A stretch of 36,839 nucleotides of DNA from Tetzosporium hominis (GTDB lineage: Bacteria > Bacillota > Bacilli > Bacillales_A > Planococcaceae). Numbering within the stretch: the first letter of the stretch is position 1; the number at the start of each line of letters is the position of its first letter. The stretch covers positions 1 through 36,839 of the forward strand of contig NZ_NOKQ01000201.1 of the NCBI RefSeq assembly GCF_002265435.1, given 5' to 3'. The translations under genes were made by a program, and so were the position numbers. Positions 8,753 through 18,589 of this stretch are shown in pieces. The notes under the pieces were generated by a model. It was not told the origin of the DNA and did not search any database. It saw only the letters and a list, made by a program, of their open reading frames with translations.

Positions 8753-9577
8753 TTATTGCTTCCACCATGTATCAAACACCGTGACAGGTGTAGTACGTTT
8801 ATGACGCGAGCGCATAAAGTACCCTTCAATTTTTTGTTGTGCTTCTGAATCAATTTGTTTTCCCTCAAGATAATCATCGATATGGTCATACGTGACACCA
8901 AGAGCCACTTCGTCCGGAATGGCTGGACGTTCTTCTTCAAGATCAGCCGTTGGAATCTTCATATAAAGATGTTCTGGAGCTCCGAGCTCTTTTAACATCG
9001 CACGGCCTTGTCGTTTATTCAGGCGGAACAACGGAACTAAGTCCGCACCACCATCTCCGAACTTCGTGTAAAAGCCGGTTACTGCTTCAGCTGCATGGTC
9101 TGTTCCAAGGACGACTCCATTATACATAGCGGCAATTGAATACTGGGCTTTCATCCGTTCTCGAGCCTTCTCGTTTCCTTTTGCGAAATCACTGAGGTCA
9201 ATACCCGCTTCAAGTAGCGCTTTATCACTCGCATCGACAGCTTCTTTAATATTGATTGTAATCTCTCTGCTAGCTCCAATGAAGTCTAAGGCATCTTGAC
9301 GATCGTGCTCATCAAACTGTACGCCATAAGGAAGACTGACTGCGATAAATTCATAACCGCCCTCTGTTTCCTCATTCAATTCATTGACAGCCATCTGAGC
9401 AAGCTTGCCTAGTAGAGTTGAATCTTGTCCTCCAGAAATCCCTAGTACCATGGACTTGAGGAAAGTATGTTTTTGCAGATACTCTTTCATGAAGTCGATA
9501 GTCAGTCGAATCTCTTGCTGAACATCAATCGTTGGTTTTACACCGAGTTCTTTAATGATTTCTTGTTGCAATGTCAT
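8753..9577 (-). CDS. nadE: NAD synthase (ammonia-dependent)
   Basis: Amidates nicotinate adenine dinucleotide to NAD using ATP, the last step of NAD synthesis. The 274 residues lack a glutaminase domain, so the enzyme is of the ammonia-using type like B. subtilis NadE (272 residues). The PP-loop SGGQDS lies at 48-53; [20 protein letters not shown] and RLNKRQGR are also conserved. The start ATG overlaps the pncB stop (TAATG), with AGGAGGG inside the pncB tail. pncB-nadE thus forms a compact NAD salvage operon. Confidence 0.97.
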   Translation of the reverse strand: MTLQQEIIKELGVKPTIDVQQEIRLTIDFMKEYLQKHTFLKSMVLGISGGQDSTLLGKLAQMAVNELNEETEGGYEFIAVSLPYGVQFDEHDRQDALDFIGASREITINIKEAVDASDKALLEAGIDLSDFAKGNEKARERMKAQYSIAAMYNGVVLGTDHAAEAVTGFYTKFGDGGADLVPLFRLNKRQGRAMLKELGAPEHLYMKIPTADLEEERPAIPDEVALGVTYDHIDDYLEGKQIDSEAQQKIEGYFMRSRHKRTTPVTVFDTWWKQ

Positions 9578-11055
9578 TAAACTTTCCCTCCTGCCGCTTT
9601 ATGTGCATCTACCATTTCTTTCACTTCTTGAATGTTACGCATCTTGTTGTCCCAGCATTTCTGACTCAGGTCAACCGGATACTCTTCTGGATTCAACGAG
9701 CGTTTGTACTCGTCCCACAACAAAGTCAGGTTCTGCTTCGCATAGGCCTGCATGTCCTGCAAAGACGGATTGTCATAAATCACTTCACCATCTTTAACTA
9801 CATGATGCTGCAAATCGATCGCGTCAAAGTTCGTGACAAATTTAGATACAAACGTGTGAACGGGATGGAACATCTTGAGTCGATCTTCAGTAGTTGGATC
9901 TTCATCTTTCAGCGTGATGTAATCCCCTTCTGCTTTTCCGTTCTCACGGTCGATGATTCGGTAAATTCGCTTCTCACCTGGTGTCGTGACTTTTTCAGTC
10001 GTCGAAGAGATCTTGATGGTGTCTTCCATCACTCCATTATCGTTTTCAATAGATACAAGTTTATAGACCGCTCCTAATGCTGGTTGGTCGTAAGCTGTAA
10101 TGAGTTTTGTACCAATTCCCCACATATCCACTTTTGCGCCTTGCGCTTTCAAGTTGAGGATTGTGTACTCATCTAAATCATTTGAAACGACGACTTTTGC
10201 ATTTGGGAATCCTGCTTCATCAAGCATTCTACGAGACTCTTTTGATAAGAACGCGATATCTCCGCTATCCAATCGAATTCCCACGAAGTCAATCTTATCT
10301 CCGAGTTCTTTCGCCACTTGAATAGCAGTTGGGACCCCGATATTTAAAGTGTCGTACGTATCGACCAAAAACACACATTTTTTGTGTCGTTTTGCGTACG
10401 CATGAAATGCTTCGTATTCGGATTTATAGGCTTGAACCATGGAATGGGCATGTGTTCCTGAAATCGGAATTCCAAAAAGCTTTCCAGTGCGAACGTTACT
10501 GGTTGCTTCTGCCCCGCCGATGTATGCTGCACGAGCCCCCCAGATAGCTGCGTCCATTTCATGAGCTCTTCGTGAACCAAACTCCATGACGATCTCATCT
10601 TTCACGACTTGTTTGATGCGAGAAGATTTTGTTGCAATCAACGTCTGAAAGTTCACGATATTTAGTAGAGCCGTCTCAATCAATTGCGCTTGAATAAGAG
10701 GCGCTTCCACTCGAATCAATGGTGCTTGCGGGAAAGCGAGTTCTCCTTCTTTCATTGCATAGATGTTGCCGGTAAAGCGTAAGTCTTTTAAGTAACTCAG
10801 AAAATCGTCTTGGTATCCTTGTTCCGCAAGATACGCTAAATCGGATTCACTAAATTTAAAGTTTTGAATATAATCGAGAATCCGTTCTAAACCAGCAAAG
10901 ATTGCATACCCGTTTCCAAACGGAAGCTTTCGGAAGAACAATTCAAACACGGCTTTCCGCTCGTGCATGTTGTCCGCCCAATACGCCTCAGCCATGTTGA
11001 TCTGGTAGAGATCGGTATGTAATGTTAAACTGTCATCTGCAAATGGATGATTCAT
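9577..11055 (-). CDS. pncB: Nicotinate phosphoribosyltransferase
   Basis: Commits nicotinate to NAD salvage by forming nicotinate mononucleotide from PRPP with ATP hydrolysis. The 492-residue length fits the Gram-positive form. The substrate-site segments are visible: [12 protein letters not shown] near the start, [45 protein letters not shown] and GTHAHSMVQ, and RLDSGDIA for phosphate binding. ATG at 11055 follows an AGGAAGAAGG stretch. A good promoter lies directly upstream, and nadE is translationally coupled downstream. Confidence 0.97.
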   Translation of the reverse strand: MNHPFADDSLTLHTDLYQINMAEAYWADNMHERKAVFELFFRKLPFGNGYAIFAGLERILDYIQNFKFSESDLAYLAEQGYQDDFLSYLKDLRFTGNIYAMKEGELAFPQAPLIRVEAPLIQAQLIETALLNIVNFQTLIATKSSRIKQVVKDEIVMEFGSRRAHEMDAAIWGARAAYIGGAEATSNVRTGKLFGIPISGTHAHSMVQAYKSEYEAFHAYAKRHKKCVFLVDTYDTLNIGVPTAIQVAKELGDKIDFVGIRLDSGDIAFLSKESRRMLDEAGFPNAKVVVSNDLDEYTILNLKAQGAKVDMWGIGTKLITAYDQPALGAVYKLVSIENDNGVMEDTIKISSTTEKVTTPGEKRIYRIIDRENGKAEGDYITLKDEDPTTEDRLKMFHPVHTFVSKFVTNFDAIDLQHHVVKDGEVIYDNPSLQDMQAYAKQNLTLLWDEYKRSLNPEEYPVDLSQKCWDNKMRNIQEVKEMVDAHKAAGGKV

Positions 11056-11079
11056 CTCGTCGCCTTCTTCCTTACATAA

Positions 11080-11313
11080 TTAGTTCTTAGTATACCTCTT
11101 TACCCGAAAATGTGACAAAAAAATCCGATAAAACAAAAAGAGGCCCGTCTTTACTCTGAATGAGAAGACGGGTCTCGCTTTAAGAATATCTTTATTTCTG
11201 TCGTAGATTTGTTGGCGCAAAAGTTTGATGAAGGATGAATCAAGTTGTTGCCTCTTGGCTGAAGTCAATTCAGCCAGCAATTCTTCTGCAGTCAAATCTA
11301 GCGAGTGTTTCAA
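11080..11313 (-). CDS. Sda-like small protein (possible sporulation kinase inhibitor), abnormal C-terminus
   Basis: The first ~45 residues (LTAEELLAEL, AKRQQLDSSFIKLLRQQI, YDRN) resemble Sda, the ~46-residue helical-hairpin inhibitor of sporulation histidine kinases in Bacillales. The start is TTG at 11313: AAGGGGAGG lies six bases upstream, inside the longer frame that begins with ATG at 11334. As read, the frame does not stop where Sda normally ends but runs on through the terminator stem and into the pncB promoter, ending at 11080. One base out of frame, a TAA sits exactly at the expected end (in ATTCTTAAAG, near 11170). Either a one-base indel has occurred or the stop has been lost. Family assignment is by eye and moderate. 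Confidence 0.5.
   Translation of the reverse strand: MKHSLDLTAEELLAELTSAKRQQLDSSFIKLLRQQIYDRNKDILKARPVFSFRVKTGLFLFYRIFLSHFRVKRYTKN
11089..11118 (-). promoter_or_regulatory. pncB-nadE promoter
   Basis: TTGTCA (11113-11118), an 18-bp spacer and TATACT (11089-11094) on the minus strand, about 35 bases upstream of the pncB start and right after the Sda-like gene's terminator. Confidence 0.7.
11126..11178 (-). terminator. Terminator after the Sda-like gene
   Basis: The minus strand has GAGACCCGTCTT and AAGACGGGCCTC arms with a 13-base loop, followed by TTTTTGTTTT. It lies inside the open frame of the Sda-like gene (see that entry), which is abnormal for a terminator. Confidence 0.75.
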
Positions 11314-11372
11314 TCGGTTCCTCCCCTTATACATTCAAGTAGTCATATTTTTAATTTTAGCGTACTATTTGA

Positions 11373-11615
11373 ACTAGAGATGTGGCTGGTTGCCACAATG
11401 AAGACGAGTTGGATCAAAACGATGGAATTAGACAATTCATACAACTAAAACAGGAAGTACTAGAGAAAAATAGACCGATTCGCAGACAAATTCAGTTTCC
11501 TCTCTCGACCGGCCATATGACGTATTGGTTTTTTGCTGAGCCCTTGCACTCATCATCTGGTGAAGTGGCAGGGGTCGTGACAGCTGCCATTGAGGTTTCG
11601 GAGTTTGAAGAGTAA
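11373..11615 (+). pseudogene. PAS-domain fragment (remnant of a sensor protein)
   Basis: About 75 residues ending in a typical PAS/PAC C-terminal half: LEKNRPIRRQIQFPLS, then YWFFAEPLHSSSGEVAGVV and AIEVSEFEE. The N-terminal half of the PAS fold and any kinase or output domain are missing. The frame is closed by TGA at 11370 just upstream, and the only start candidate (GTG at 11382) has no ribosome site. It sits next to another broken gene, so it is read as a leftover rather than a functional small protein. Confidence 0.45.
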
Positions 11616-11651
11616 AGTGGAACTCATGCCTCTGAAAGGAGAGTCTTTCTT

Positions 11652-12484
11652 ATGATTATCGATTTGCACTGCGATCACCTTTATAAATTGCAGCATCGAA
11701 CGAACCCAATGCTCGACACATCCATCGAACGTCTTTTGGAAGGTAGAGTTCAAATACAGGCTTTTGCGCTGTTTATTGAACCTCATCTTTCAAGTAACGA
11801 AGCCTTTCTAAAAATTTTGGGGCAGATCGAGCTTTTTCACAAGCATGTACTTTCTCACCCTCAGGTCGTTTGGATTCGAAAGTGGGAAAATCTTGAAGCG
11901 ATGGACGAGGAACACATCGGAGCTTTTTTAACGCTTGAAGGAGTCGACTGTATCGGCAATGACCTCGACAAGTTGCACCAACTGCTGGACGAGACATCAT
12001 CGAAGTTTTGAATCATCGTGGCATCTTGACAGATGTAGCGCATCTAGCAGAAGCCGGGTTTTGGGAAGTTCTTGAGCTCGCTAAATACCCTATTGTTAGT
12101 CATGCTAATGCACGAGCCTTGTGTGATCATCCAAGGAACTTAACGGACAAACAAATTAACGCACTGATTGAGAGAAAGATTCCACTTCATCTTGTATTCT
12201 ATCCGCCATTTCTTACAGGTCGAGAAGACGCAACAGTCGATGACATGATTCGTCACCTTCACCACATACTCGCTCTAGGTGGTGAAGACATTGTGGCGTT
12301 CGGTTCAGACTTTGACGGAATTGAATTTAAAGTAACAGGACTTGAACATGCAGCACAGTTTCAGAACTTGATGACACGCTTATCCGATGAACTGACATCT
12401 ATTCAGCTTGAGAAGATTTCCCACGAGAACTTCCGTAGCTACATAACCCGCAAATTAAAAAAAGAGACGACCGGTCGTGAGTAA
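11652..12484 (+). pseudogene. Membrane dipeptidase (peptidase family M19), frameshifted and internally deleted
   Basis: Two adjacent frames together spell most of an M19 (renal dipeptidase-like) zinc enzyme. The first (11652-12011) has the HxD zinc motif DLHCDH and LEGVD. The second resumes out of frame with DIIEVLNHRGILTDVAHL and continues through VSHANAR and GSDFDGIE to the end near 12484. At the junction (about 11975-12000), HQLLDE is joined directly to RDIIEVLNHRG, so roughly 30 residues usually found between them (including the LTWN region) are absent and the frame is shifted. AGGAG precedes the start at 11652. The intact relatives are about 300 residues long. Judged non-functional. Confidence 0.8.
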
Positions 12485-12506
12485 CACGCCGTCGTCTCTT
12501 TTTTAA
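12456..12506. terminator. Bidirectional terminator (dipeptidase remnant / aminotransferase)
   Basis: AAAAAAGAGACGAC and GTCGTCTCTTTTTT arms flank about 20 bases. With A- and T-runs on opposite sides it can serve both convergent transcripts. It overlaps the end of the dipeptidase remnant. Confidence 0.8.
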
Positions 12507-13784
12507 TTATGATAAATCTTCGCAACCTTGATAGATTAGTTCAAACAACTCTTCAAGATCCTCTTCTTCTACGCAGCTAAATGCTACACGAATGTCCGTC
12601 TGATTATTTGAGATAACACCGACTCCGTAAGTATCCAGTAGGTGAAGACGTAGCTTTTCAGCATCCAACGTGTGAAGCTTTAAGCACATGAAGTACCCTG
12701 AGTTGAACGGGTAGTATTCCCAGTGTTTGTTGTACTTCTCGTTTGCCAGCAGTTCTTTCGTTTTCACTGCGCGACCTTTCATGATGTCAAACTTCTCTTG
12801 TTTCTCCACTGCGAATTCAGGAGAAGTCAGAGATTCTAAGATCATCGTCTGAGAAATGTGCGCACCGCTTGATATGGTTCCTCGGATGATGCCTTTAGTT
12901 TTTTGTTCTAGTGCATGGAGAGTCTTTGCTCCCGCTGCATATGTGATGAAGCCCACGCGAAGTCCCCACACGTAGTTCTCTTTTGTAGCACCGTCTACTT
13001 TTACAGGAAGGATGCGATCATGTATTCCTGCTAGGCGTCCAAATAGAGACTCTGTGATCGAATCCTCATAGAACAGACCAAAGTATGCGTCATCTAATAC
13101 GACGATCAGATTTAAGCCTGCTTCTGCTGCTCCTTTTAACACCTCGACGATTTCGTTCGCTTCATCTTCACGAGGTGTGTAGCCTGTTGGGTTGTTCGGA
13201 AAGTTCAATAACACAATTGCTTTCCCAGTCTGTTCCGACAAAGCTTGACGAAGACCTGCCGTATCAAAGCGCGTGTTGTCTGCAAACAATGGGAAGGTAA
13301 CGATTTTGCCGCCACGTCGGACACCAAATACTGTGTTGTAATTACCCCAGTAATGATTCGGTACTACGAGTGCATCGCCCTCGTCCATGAATAGATCTGC
13401 TACGATGCTTAATCCGTGCGTCAAAGCGTTCGTGACAACCGGTTTTCCGATAGACTTGCCTACCATGGATGGGTTGTCTTGATACAACTTCTCAAGCCAT
13501 GCATCACGAAGTGCCGGTTTCCCTTGAGGTGGTGCATACGGGTAGACGTCTTTTGGAGCGTAGTCGATCTTGTCTTGAATATGTTTGAAATGCATCGGTT
13601 GGCCATTTTCTGTAGCAATACCAATCGTGGCATTAAATTTATGTGCTTTTTCAGATGCTTCTGCGGATTGGCTCAAAATCCCTTTTGGATAAAACAAGTT
13701 TTGTCCGAGCTTAGAAAGCATCTCATATACATAAGGGCTTTCTTGTTGTATGTCTTGGTTCAGTTGCTCTGCTAATGGATTCAC
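12507..13784 (-). CDS. PLP-dependent class I/II aminotransferase
   Basis: A 425-residue fold-type I PLP enzyme. Visible are PYAPPQGKPALRDAW (substrate-binding N-terminal part), NFPNNPTGY, DDAYFGLFYE (PLP-ring Asp and Tyr), and DGATKENYVWGLRVGFI carrying the Schiff-base lysine. The start codon is GTG at 13784 with AGGAGGT eight bases upstream. It begins 39 bases after the exonuclease III stop, so the two may be cotranscribed. The substrate cannot be told from sequence; an aromatic or branched amino acid or a kynurenine-type role are all possible. Confidence 0.85.
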   Translation of the reverse strand: MNPLAEQLNQDIQQESPYVYEMLSKLGQNLFYPKGILSQSAEASEKAHKFNATIGIATENGQPMHFKHIQDKIDYAPKDVYPYAPPQGKPALRDAWLEKLYQDNPSMVGKSIGKPVVTNALTHGLSIVADLFMDEGDALVVPNHYWGNYNTVFGVRRGGKIVTFPLFADNTRFDTAGLRQALSEQTGKAIVLLNFPNNPTGYTPREDEANEIVEVLKGAAEAGLNLIVVLDDAYFGLFYEDSITESLFGRLAGIHDRILPVKVDGATKENYVWGLRVGFITYAAGAKTLHALEQKTKGIIRGTISSGAHISQTMILESLTSPEFAVEKQEKFDIMKGRAVKTKELLANEKYNKHWEYYPFNSGYFMCLKLHTLDAEKLRLHLLDTYGVGVISNNQTDIRVAFSCVEEEDLEELFELIYQGCEDLS

Positions 13785-13823
13785 AATAACGGACCTCCTG
13801 CGTTTTTCTATATTGTACGCTAT

Positions 13824-14591
13824 TTACCTTAAAAATTCTTTGTCTAATTCCAAAAAAATCGGACAGTGGTCGCTCCCCATCGTCTCTGGGTGCATGCCAG
13901 CCGCTTGAATCGCGGGGGCCAGTTTCTCCGATACGATGAAGTAATCTATGCGCCAACCAATGTTGCGCTCTCGTACTTTGGCCATGTAGCTCCACCATGT
14001 ATAGTGACCTTCAGCCGACGGGTGCAAGTAGCGGAATGTATCGACAAACCCGTTCTCTAAAAGACGCGACATCTTTTCTCGCTCTTCAAATGTAAAGCCA
14101 GAATTCCCGATATTCGATTTCGCATTGCGAATATCGATTTCTTGATGAGCGACGTTCAAATCTCCTGTATAGATGACGGGTTTCGTTAAGTTCAGTAGTG
14201 TCAGATACGAATACATCCGGTCTTCCCACTCTAATCGGTACGGAAGTCTCGATAGGTCTCGCTTCGCATTAGGTATGTAGGTGTTGACGACATAAAAGTT
14301 CGGATACTCGAGCGTGATGATGCGACCTTCTGCCTCGTCTAGATCTTCACCCAGTCCATAGTGAACCGAAAGTGGCTCATGTTTCGTAAAGATGGCTGTT
14401 CCGGAATAGCCCTTCTTCTCAGCGTCATTCCAGAACTGATAATAACCTGGCAGATCTAAGTCGAGCTGCCCTTGTTGCATTTTCGTTTCTTGTATACAAA
14501 AGAAGTCTGCATCCTGTGCGTGGAAATAGTCCAGCCAGCCTTTTTTGACACAGGCGCGGATGCCATTGACGTTCCATGAGATGAATTTCAT
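13824..14591 (-). CDS. exoA: Exodeoxyribonuclease III / AP endonuclease
   Basis: A base-excision repair nuclease cutting DNA at abasic sites and trimming blocked 3' ends. The 255 residues cover the endonuclease/exonuclease/phosphatase fold: ISWNVNGIRA (metal Asn), IQETKMQ (metal Glu), TGDLNVAHQEID, and GSDHCPIFLEL with the terminal catalytic His. Closely similar in length and motifs to B. subtilis ExoA (252). ATG at 14591 is preceded by GAGGAGG. It is separated from the DDAH-like gene by a strong terminator and needs its own promoter, which I could not place. Confidence 0.95.
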   Translation of the reverse strand: MKFISWNVNGIRACVKKGWLDYFHAQDADFFCIQETKMQQGQLDLDLPGYYQFWNDAEKKGYSGTAIFTKHEPLSVHYGLGEDLDEAEGRIITLEYPNFYVVNTYIPNAKRDLSRLPYRLEWEDRMYSYLTLLNLTKPVIYTGDLNVAHQEIDIRNAKSNIGNSGFTFEEREKMSRLLENGFVDTFRYLHPSAEGHYTWWSYMAKVRERNIGWRIDYFIVSEKLAPAIQAAGMHPETMGSDHCPIFLELDKEFLR

Positions 14592-14628
14592 GCTGTGCCC
14601 TCCTCTTAGTCCGCATTCAGTTTACCAC

Positions 14629-14653
14629 AAAAAAAGGACTCGCTAGGCGAGTC
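14629..14653 (-). terminator. Terminator of the DDAH-like gene
   Basis: The minus strand has GACTCGC-CTA-GCGAGTC followed by a C and seven T. Confidence 0.9.
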
Positions 14654-14664
14654 ATGTATTCACG

Positions 14665-15525
14665 TTATTCAGGTGTTCTCGTCAGTGGCATCGTACAGCA
14701 CCGGAAGGATCCACCAGACTTGATGATTTCACTAAAATCGATTTCAATCACGTCAAATCCGTTTGAACGGAGCTTGTTATTGACTAACTTATTTTGAGGA
14801 AGACTGATGATCTTACCGTCTCCGATTGCTAAGACATTCGTCCCCATAGCGAATTGTTCTTCTTTCTCCACAGTCATCAATGTGTAATGTTTCTTTAGAA
14901 TGTTGCGAGCTTCTTGAGAGAGTGCATCCGGATAGATAAGCGCATGGGTCGGAGAAACGATAGTGAACACGCAATCTAAATGGAGGCAAGACGCATCAAA
15001 TGGAACTCGAATTACTTCGTAGCCGGGCAGCTGCTTCTCTAAGAAAGTAATCGCTTCGTGATTCGTCCGGTGACTGACACCCACAAATACCCGATTCCCA
15101 TCAATGACCACATCTCCACCTTCAATAGATCCTGCTGTCATCTTTTGAAAGGGAATGCCTTTCGTGCCGACCCATTCCCGCAACACTTTCTCTTCCCCTT
15201 GTCGAATTGGACTGGCCATCTCAGAAATAAATACTCTTGTCCCAATCGTGAATCCGATGTCTCGAGTGAAGACTTGTTCCGGGAATTCCGATTTAGCCGG
15301 TAGAGAAATCACTTCGATACCTTGTTGTTTCAATGTATCCGTAAATGCTTTATGTTGTTTCAATGCTTTCGTGACGTCTATATTGTCTTCTGCATAGCGT
15401 TTTTGAACGGTATTGATGACTTCTTCGATTTTCATATAGGTCGGTTCACACACAATGACTTGACTGAGCGTATCATATTCGGTCGTGCATCCATTCCATT
15501 GAATCTCTTGCTGTTCAAGACCCAT
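14665..15525 (-). CDS. Dimethylarginine dimethylaminohydrolase / amidinotransferase-superfamily hydrolase
   Basis: A 286-residue guanidino-group-modifying enzyme. Family hallmarks are FTRDIGFTIG (substrate-binding Asp), SIEGGDVV (Glu-Gly-Gly-Asp), LHLDCVF (catalytic His) and the C-terminal GSFRCCTMPLTR with the nucleophilic Cys. The size fits DDAH/YkgA-like proteins rather than arginine deiminase (~410). The likely reaction is hydrolysis of N-methylated arginine or a related guanidino compound to citrulline plus amine; the actual substrate is uncertain. ATG at 15525 follows AAGGTGG. It is divergent from the YqcI/YcgG-family gene. Confidence 0.85.
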   Translation of the reverse strand: MGLEQQEIQWNGCTTEYDTLSQVIVCEPTYMKIEEVINTVQKRYAEDNIDVTKALKQHKAFTDTLKQQGIEVISLPAKSEFPEQVFTRDIGFTIGTRVFISEMASPIRQGEEKVLREWVGTKGIPFQKMTAGSIEGGDVVIDGNRVFVGVSHRTNHEAITFLEKQLPGYEVIRVPFDASCLHLDCVFTIVSPTHALIYPDALSQEARNILKKHYTLMTVEKEEQFAMGTNVLAIGDGKIISLPQNKLVNNKLRSNGFDVIEIDFSEIIKSGGSFRCCTMPLTRTPE

Positions 15526-15548
15526 CTTGTCGCCACCTTTTCGCTTCT

Positions 15549-15578
15549 TTTATATGAGTACTATTTCCTCTTTTTCAA
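15549..15578 (-). promoter_or_regulatory. Promoter of the DDAH-like gene
   Basis: TTGAAA (15573-15578), an 18-bp spacer and TATAAA (15549-15554) on the minus strand. Confidence 0.6.
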
Positions 15579-15606
15579 GCACTAAACTTCTTTTGGAAGT
15601 TTTATG

Positions 15607-15632
15607 GTTTCTTCTTATGAAAACTAGGGGAA
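15607..15632 (+). promoter_or_regulatory. Possible sigma-B promoter of the YqcI/YcgG-family gene
   Basis: GTTTCT (15607-15612), a 14-bp spacer and GGGGAA (15627-15632) resemble the general-stress sigma-B consensus (GTTTAA, 12-15 bp, GGGTAT). The match is partial and no good sigma-A promoter is evident nearby. Confidence 0.35.
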
Positions 15633-15669
15633 ATAGAGTACAAAAGAGAATGAAGGGACTGTTACTAAA

Positions 15670-16401
15670 ATGATTGCTGCTAAACAAACCTTACTGACTA
15701 AAGAAGATGTTGAAACACGTACAGATTTACCTGCATGGTTCAAGAAAGAATATCAAACGTTTGAGAACACGGTAACTGACAAAACATTCCCGTGTTATTT
15801 TGGACGTACTGGCCATCTGAGAGGCGAACTACGCTACGCGTACATTGAACAGAAAGATTGGTCGAACGCAGCAAGTGCTCTTAAAGACTTTTTGGCTCTA
15901 TTCGATGATCCAGCTCACAAGCGGCACGGTCTCTTTTTATTCGTAGAGCCATTTGAAGTGGAACAACCATTAGAAACTTACCGCCATCAATTTTGGGACA
16001 TCCTGCAGTACCTTCACGAAGTCGATGATGTCGAGTGGCCAGCAGAAGCTCCAAAAGATCCAGACCATTATTTATGGGACTTCCGTTATGCAGGGCAACC
16101 GGTCTTTGCTTTCGGTAATACTCCAGCTTACAAGCAGCGCAAGACACGTGACCTAGGTAATGCGATGGTTATCGGATTCCAGCCACGTCTCATTTTCCAA
16201 GGACTCGAAGGAACTGAAAAAGGCGGCATCATGTCTCGTGAAAAAGTGCGCGAGCGCGTAGAGGCGTGGGACAACCTTCCGAAGCACCCAGACATCAGCC
16301 ACTTTGGAGATCCTACTCACAACGAATGGAAACAGTTCTTCATCGGAGACGACAGCGAACCGATTTTAGGCAAGTGTCCTTTCCAGCATAAAGCGCTATA
16401 A
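15670..16401 (+). CDS. YqcI/YcgG family protein (probable heme-dependent oxygenase-like)
   Basis: A 243-residue protein with the typical YqcI/YcgG pattern: FPCYFGR near residue 40, LFLFVEPF, QFWDILQYLHEVD, FAFGNTPAY, NAMVIGFQPRLIFQG, and the terminal GKCPFQHKAL. From memory, this family includes heme-dependent N-hydroxylases of guanidino compounds (guanitoxin GntA), the Cys of the C-terminal GKCPF being a plausible heme ligand; function here is inferred. ATG at 15670 has only AAGGG 12 bases upstream, a loose ribosome site. It is divergent from a guanidino hydrolase gene, which is suggestive. Single gene ending at a strong terminator. Confidence 0.8.
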   Translation: MIAAKQTLLTKEDVETRTDLPAWFKKEYQTFENTVTDKTFPCYFGRTGHLRGELRYAYIEQKDWSNAASALKDFLALFDDPAHKRHGLFLFVEPFEVEQPLETYRHQFWDILQYLHEVDDVEWPAEAPKDPDHYLWDFRYAGQPVFAFGNTPAYKQRKTRDLGNAMVIGFQPRLIFQGLEGTEKGGIMSREKVRERVEAWDNLPKHPDISHFGDPTHNEWKQFFIGDDSEPILGKCPFQHKAL

Positions 16402-16402
16402 C

Positions 16403-16443
16403 AAAAAAGAGGATTCACACGATTTCCGTGTGAATCCTCTTTT
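16403..16443. terminator. Bidirectional terminator (YqcI/YcgG gene / groEL)
   Basis: AAAAGAGGATTCACACG and CGTGTGAATCCTCTTTT form a perfect 17-bp stem with a five-base loop between two convergent genes. Confidence 0.95.
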
Positions 16444-16458
16444 AGGTGGAGCGGATGC

Positions 16459-18105
<1,647 letters not shown>

Positions 18106-18108
18106 TTA

Positions 18109-18393
18109 TTATTGGATTACCGCTAAAATATCAGACTCACGAACAATCAGTAGTTCTTTGCCGTCATACTTCACATCTGTTCCCGCATATTTAGAGTACA
18201 GAACACGGTCCCCAACTTGCACATCTAATTCAGCACGTGTGCCGTTATCAAGGACGCGACCATTACCGACCGCAAGTACTTTTCCTTCTTGTGGCTTTTC
18301 CTTTGCTGAGTCTGGAAGCACGATGCCAGAAGCTGTTTTTTCTTCTGCTTCGACAACTTCGATTACGATACGATCACCTAGTGGTTTTAACAA
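18109..18393 (-). CDS. groES: Co-chaperonin GroES (HSP10)
   Basis: The 94-residue lid of the GroEL chamber. It starts [12 protein letters not shown], contains the mobile-loop region ([21 protein letters not shown]) and ends [13 protein letters not shown]. The start codon is TTG at 18393, as I recall also in B. subtilis groES, with GGGAGGT nine to ten bases upstream. First gene of the operon; transcription starts upstream of a CIRCE inverted repeat located in the untranslated leader. Confidence 0.98.
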   Translation of the reverse strand: MLKPLGDRIVIEVVEAEEKTASGIVLPDSAKEKPQEGKVLAVGNGRVLDNGTRAELDVQVGDRVLYSKYAGTDVKYDGKELLIVRESDILAVIQ

Positions 18394-18429
18394 TTGAAAC
18401 GACCTCCCTGATAAATGGTTAGTATTTTA

Positions 18430-18456
18430 TTAGCACTCTCTCACATTGAGTGCTAA
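18430..18456. promoter_or_regulatory. CIRCE operator (HrcA binding site)
   Basis: Perfect TTAGCACTC - nine bases - GAGTGCTAA inverted repeat between the groES promoter and start codon. HrcA binds here to repress groESL until heat stress. Confidence 0.98.
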
Positions 18457-18466
18457 TACAATTCTT

Positions 18467-18495
18467 ATGATAATAAAACACCTAATTGATTGCAA
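18467..18495 (-). promoter_or_regulatory. groESL promoter
   Basis: TTGCAA (18490-18495), a 17-bp spacer and TATCAT (18467-18472) on the minus strand, immediately upstream of CIRCE. Confidence 0.8.
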
Positions 18496-18511
18496 GCAGG
18501 AAGATGAATTT

Positions 18512-18540
18512 TTGGCTAAATTTTTTTCGTGCGGTACAAT
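18512..18540 (+). promoter_or_regulatory. Promoter of the CPBP protease gene
   Basis: TTGGCT (18512-18517), a 17-bp spacer and TACAAT (18535-18540), divergent from the groES promoter. Confidence 0.65.
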
Positions 18541-18589
18541 ATAGAAAGCATCTTTGATTTTGAAAGCTCAGAAAGGAATTTACCTACCT

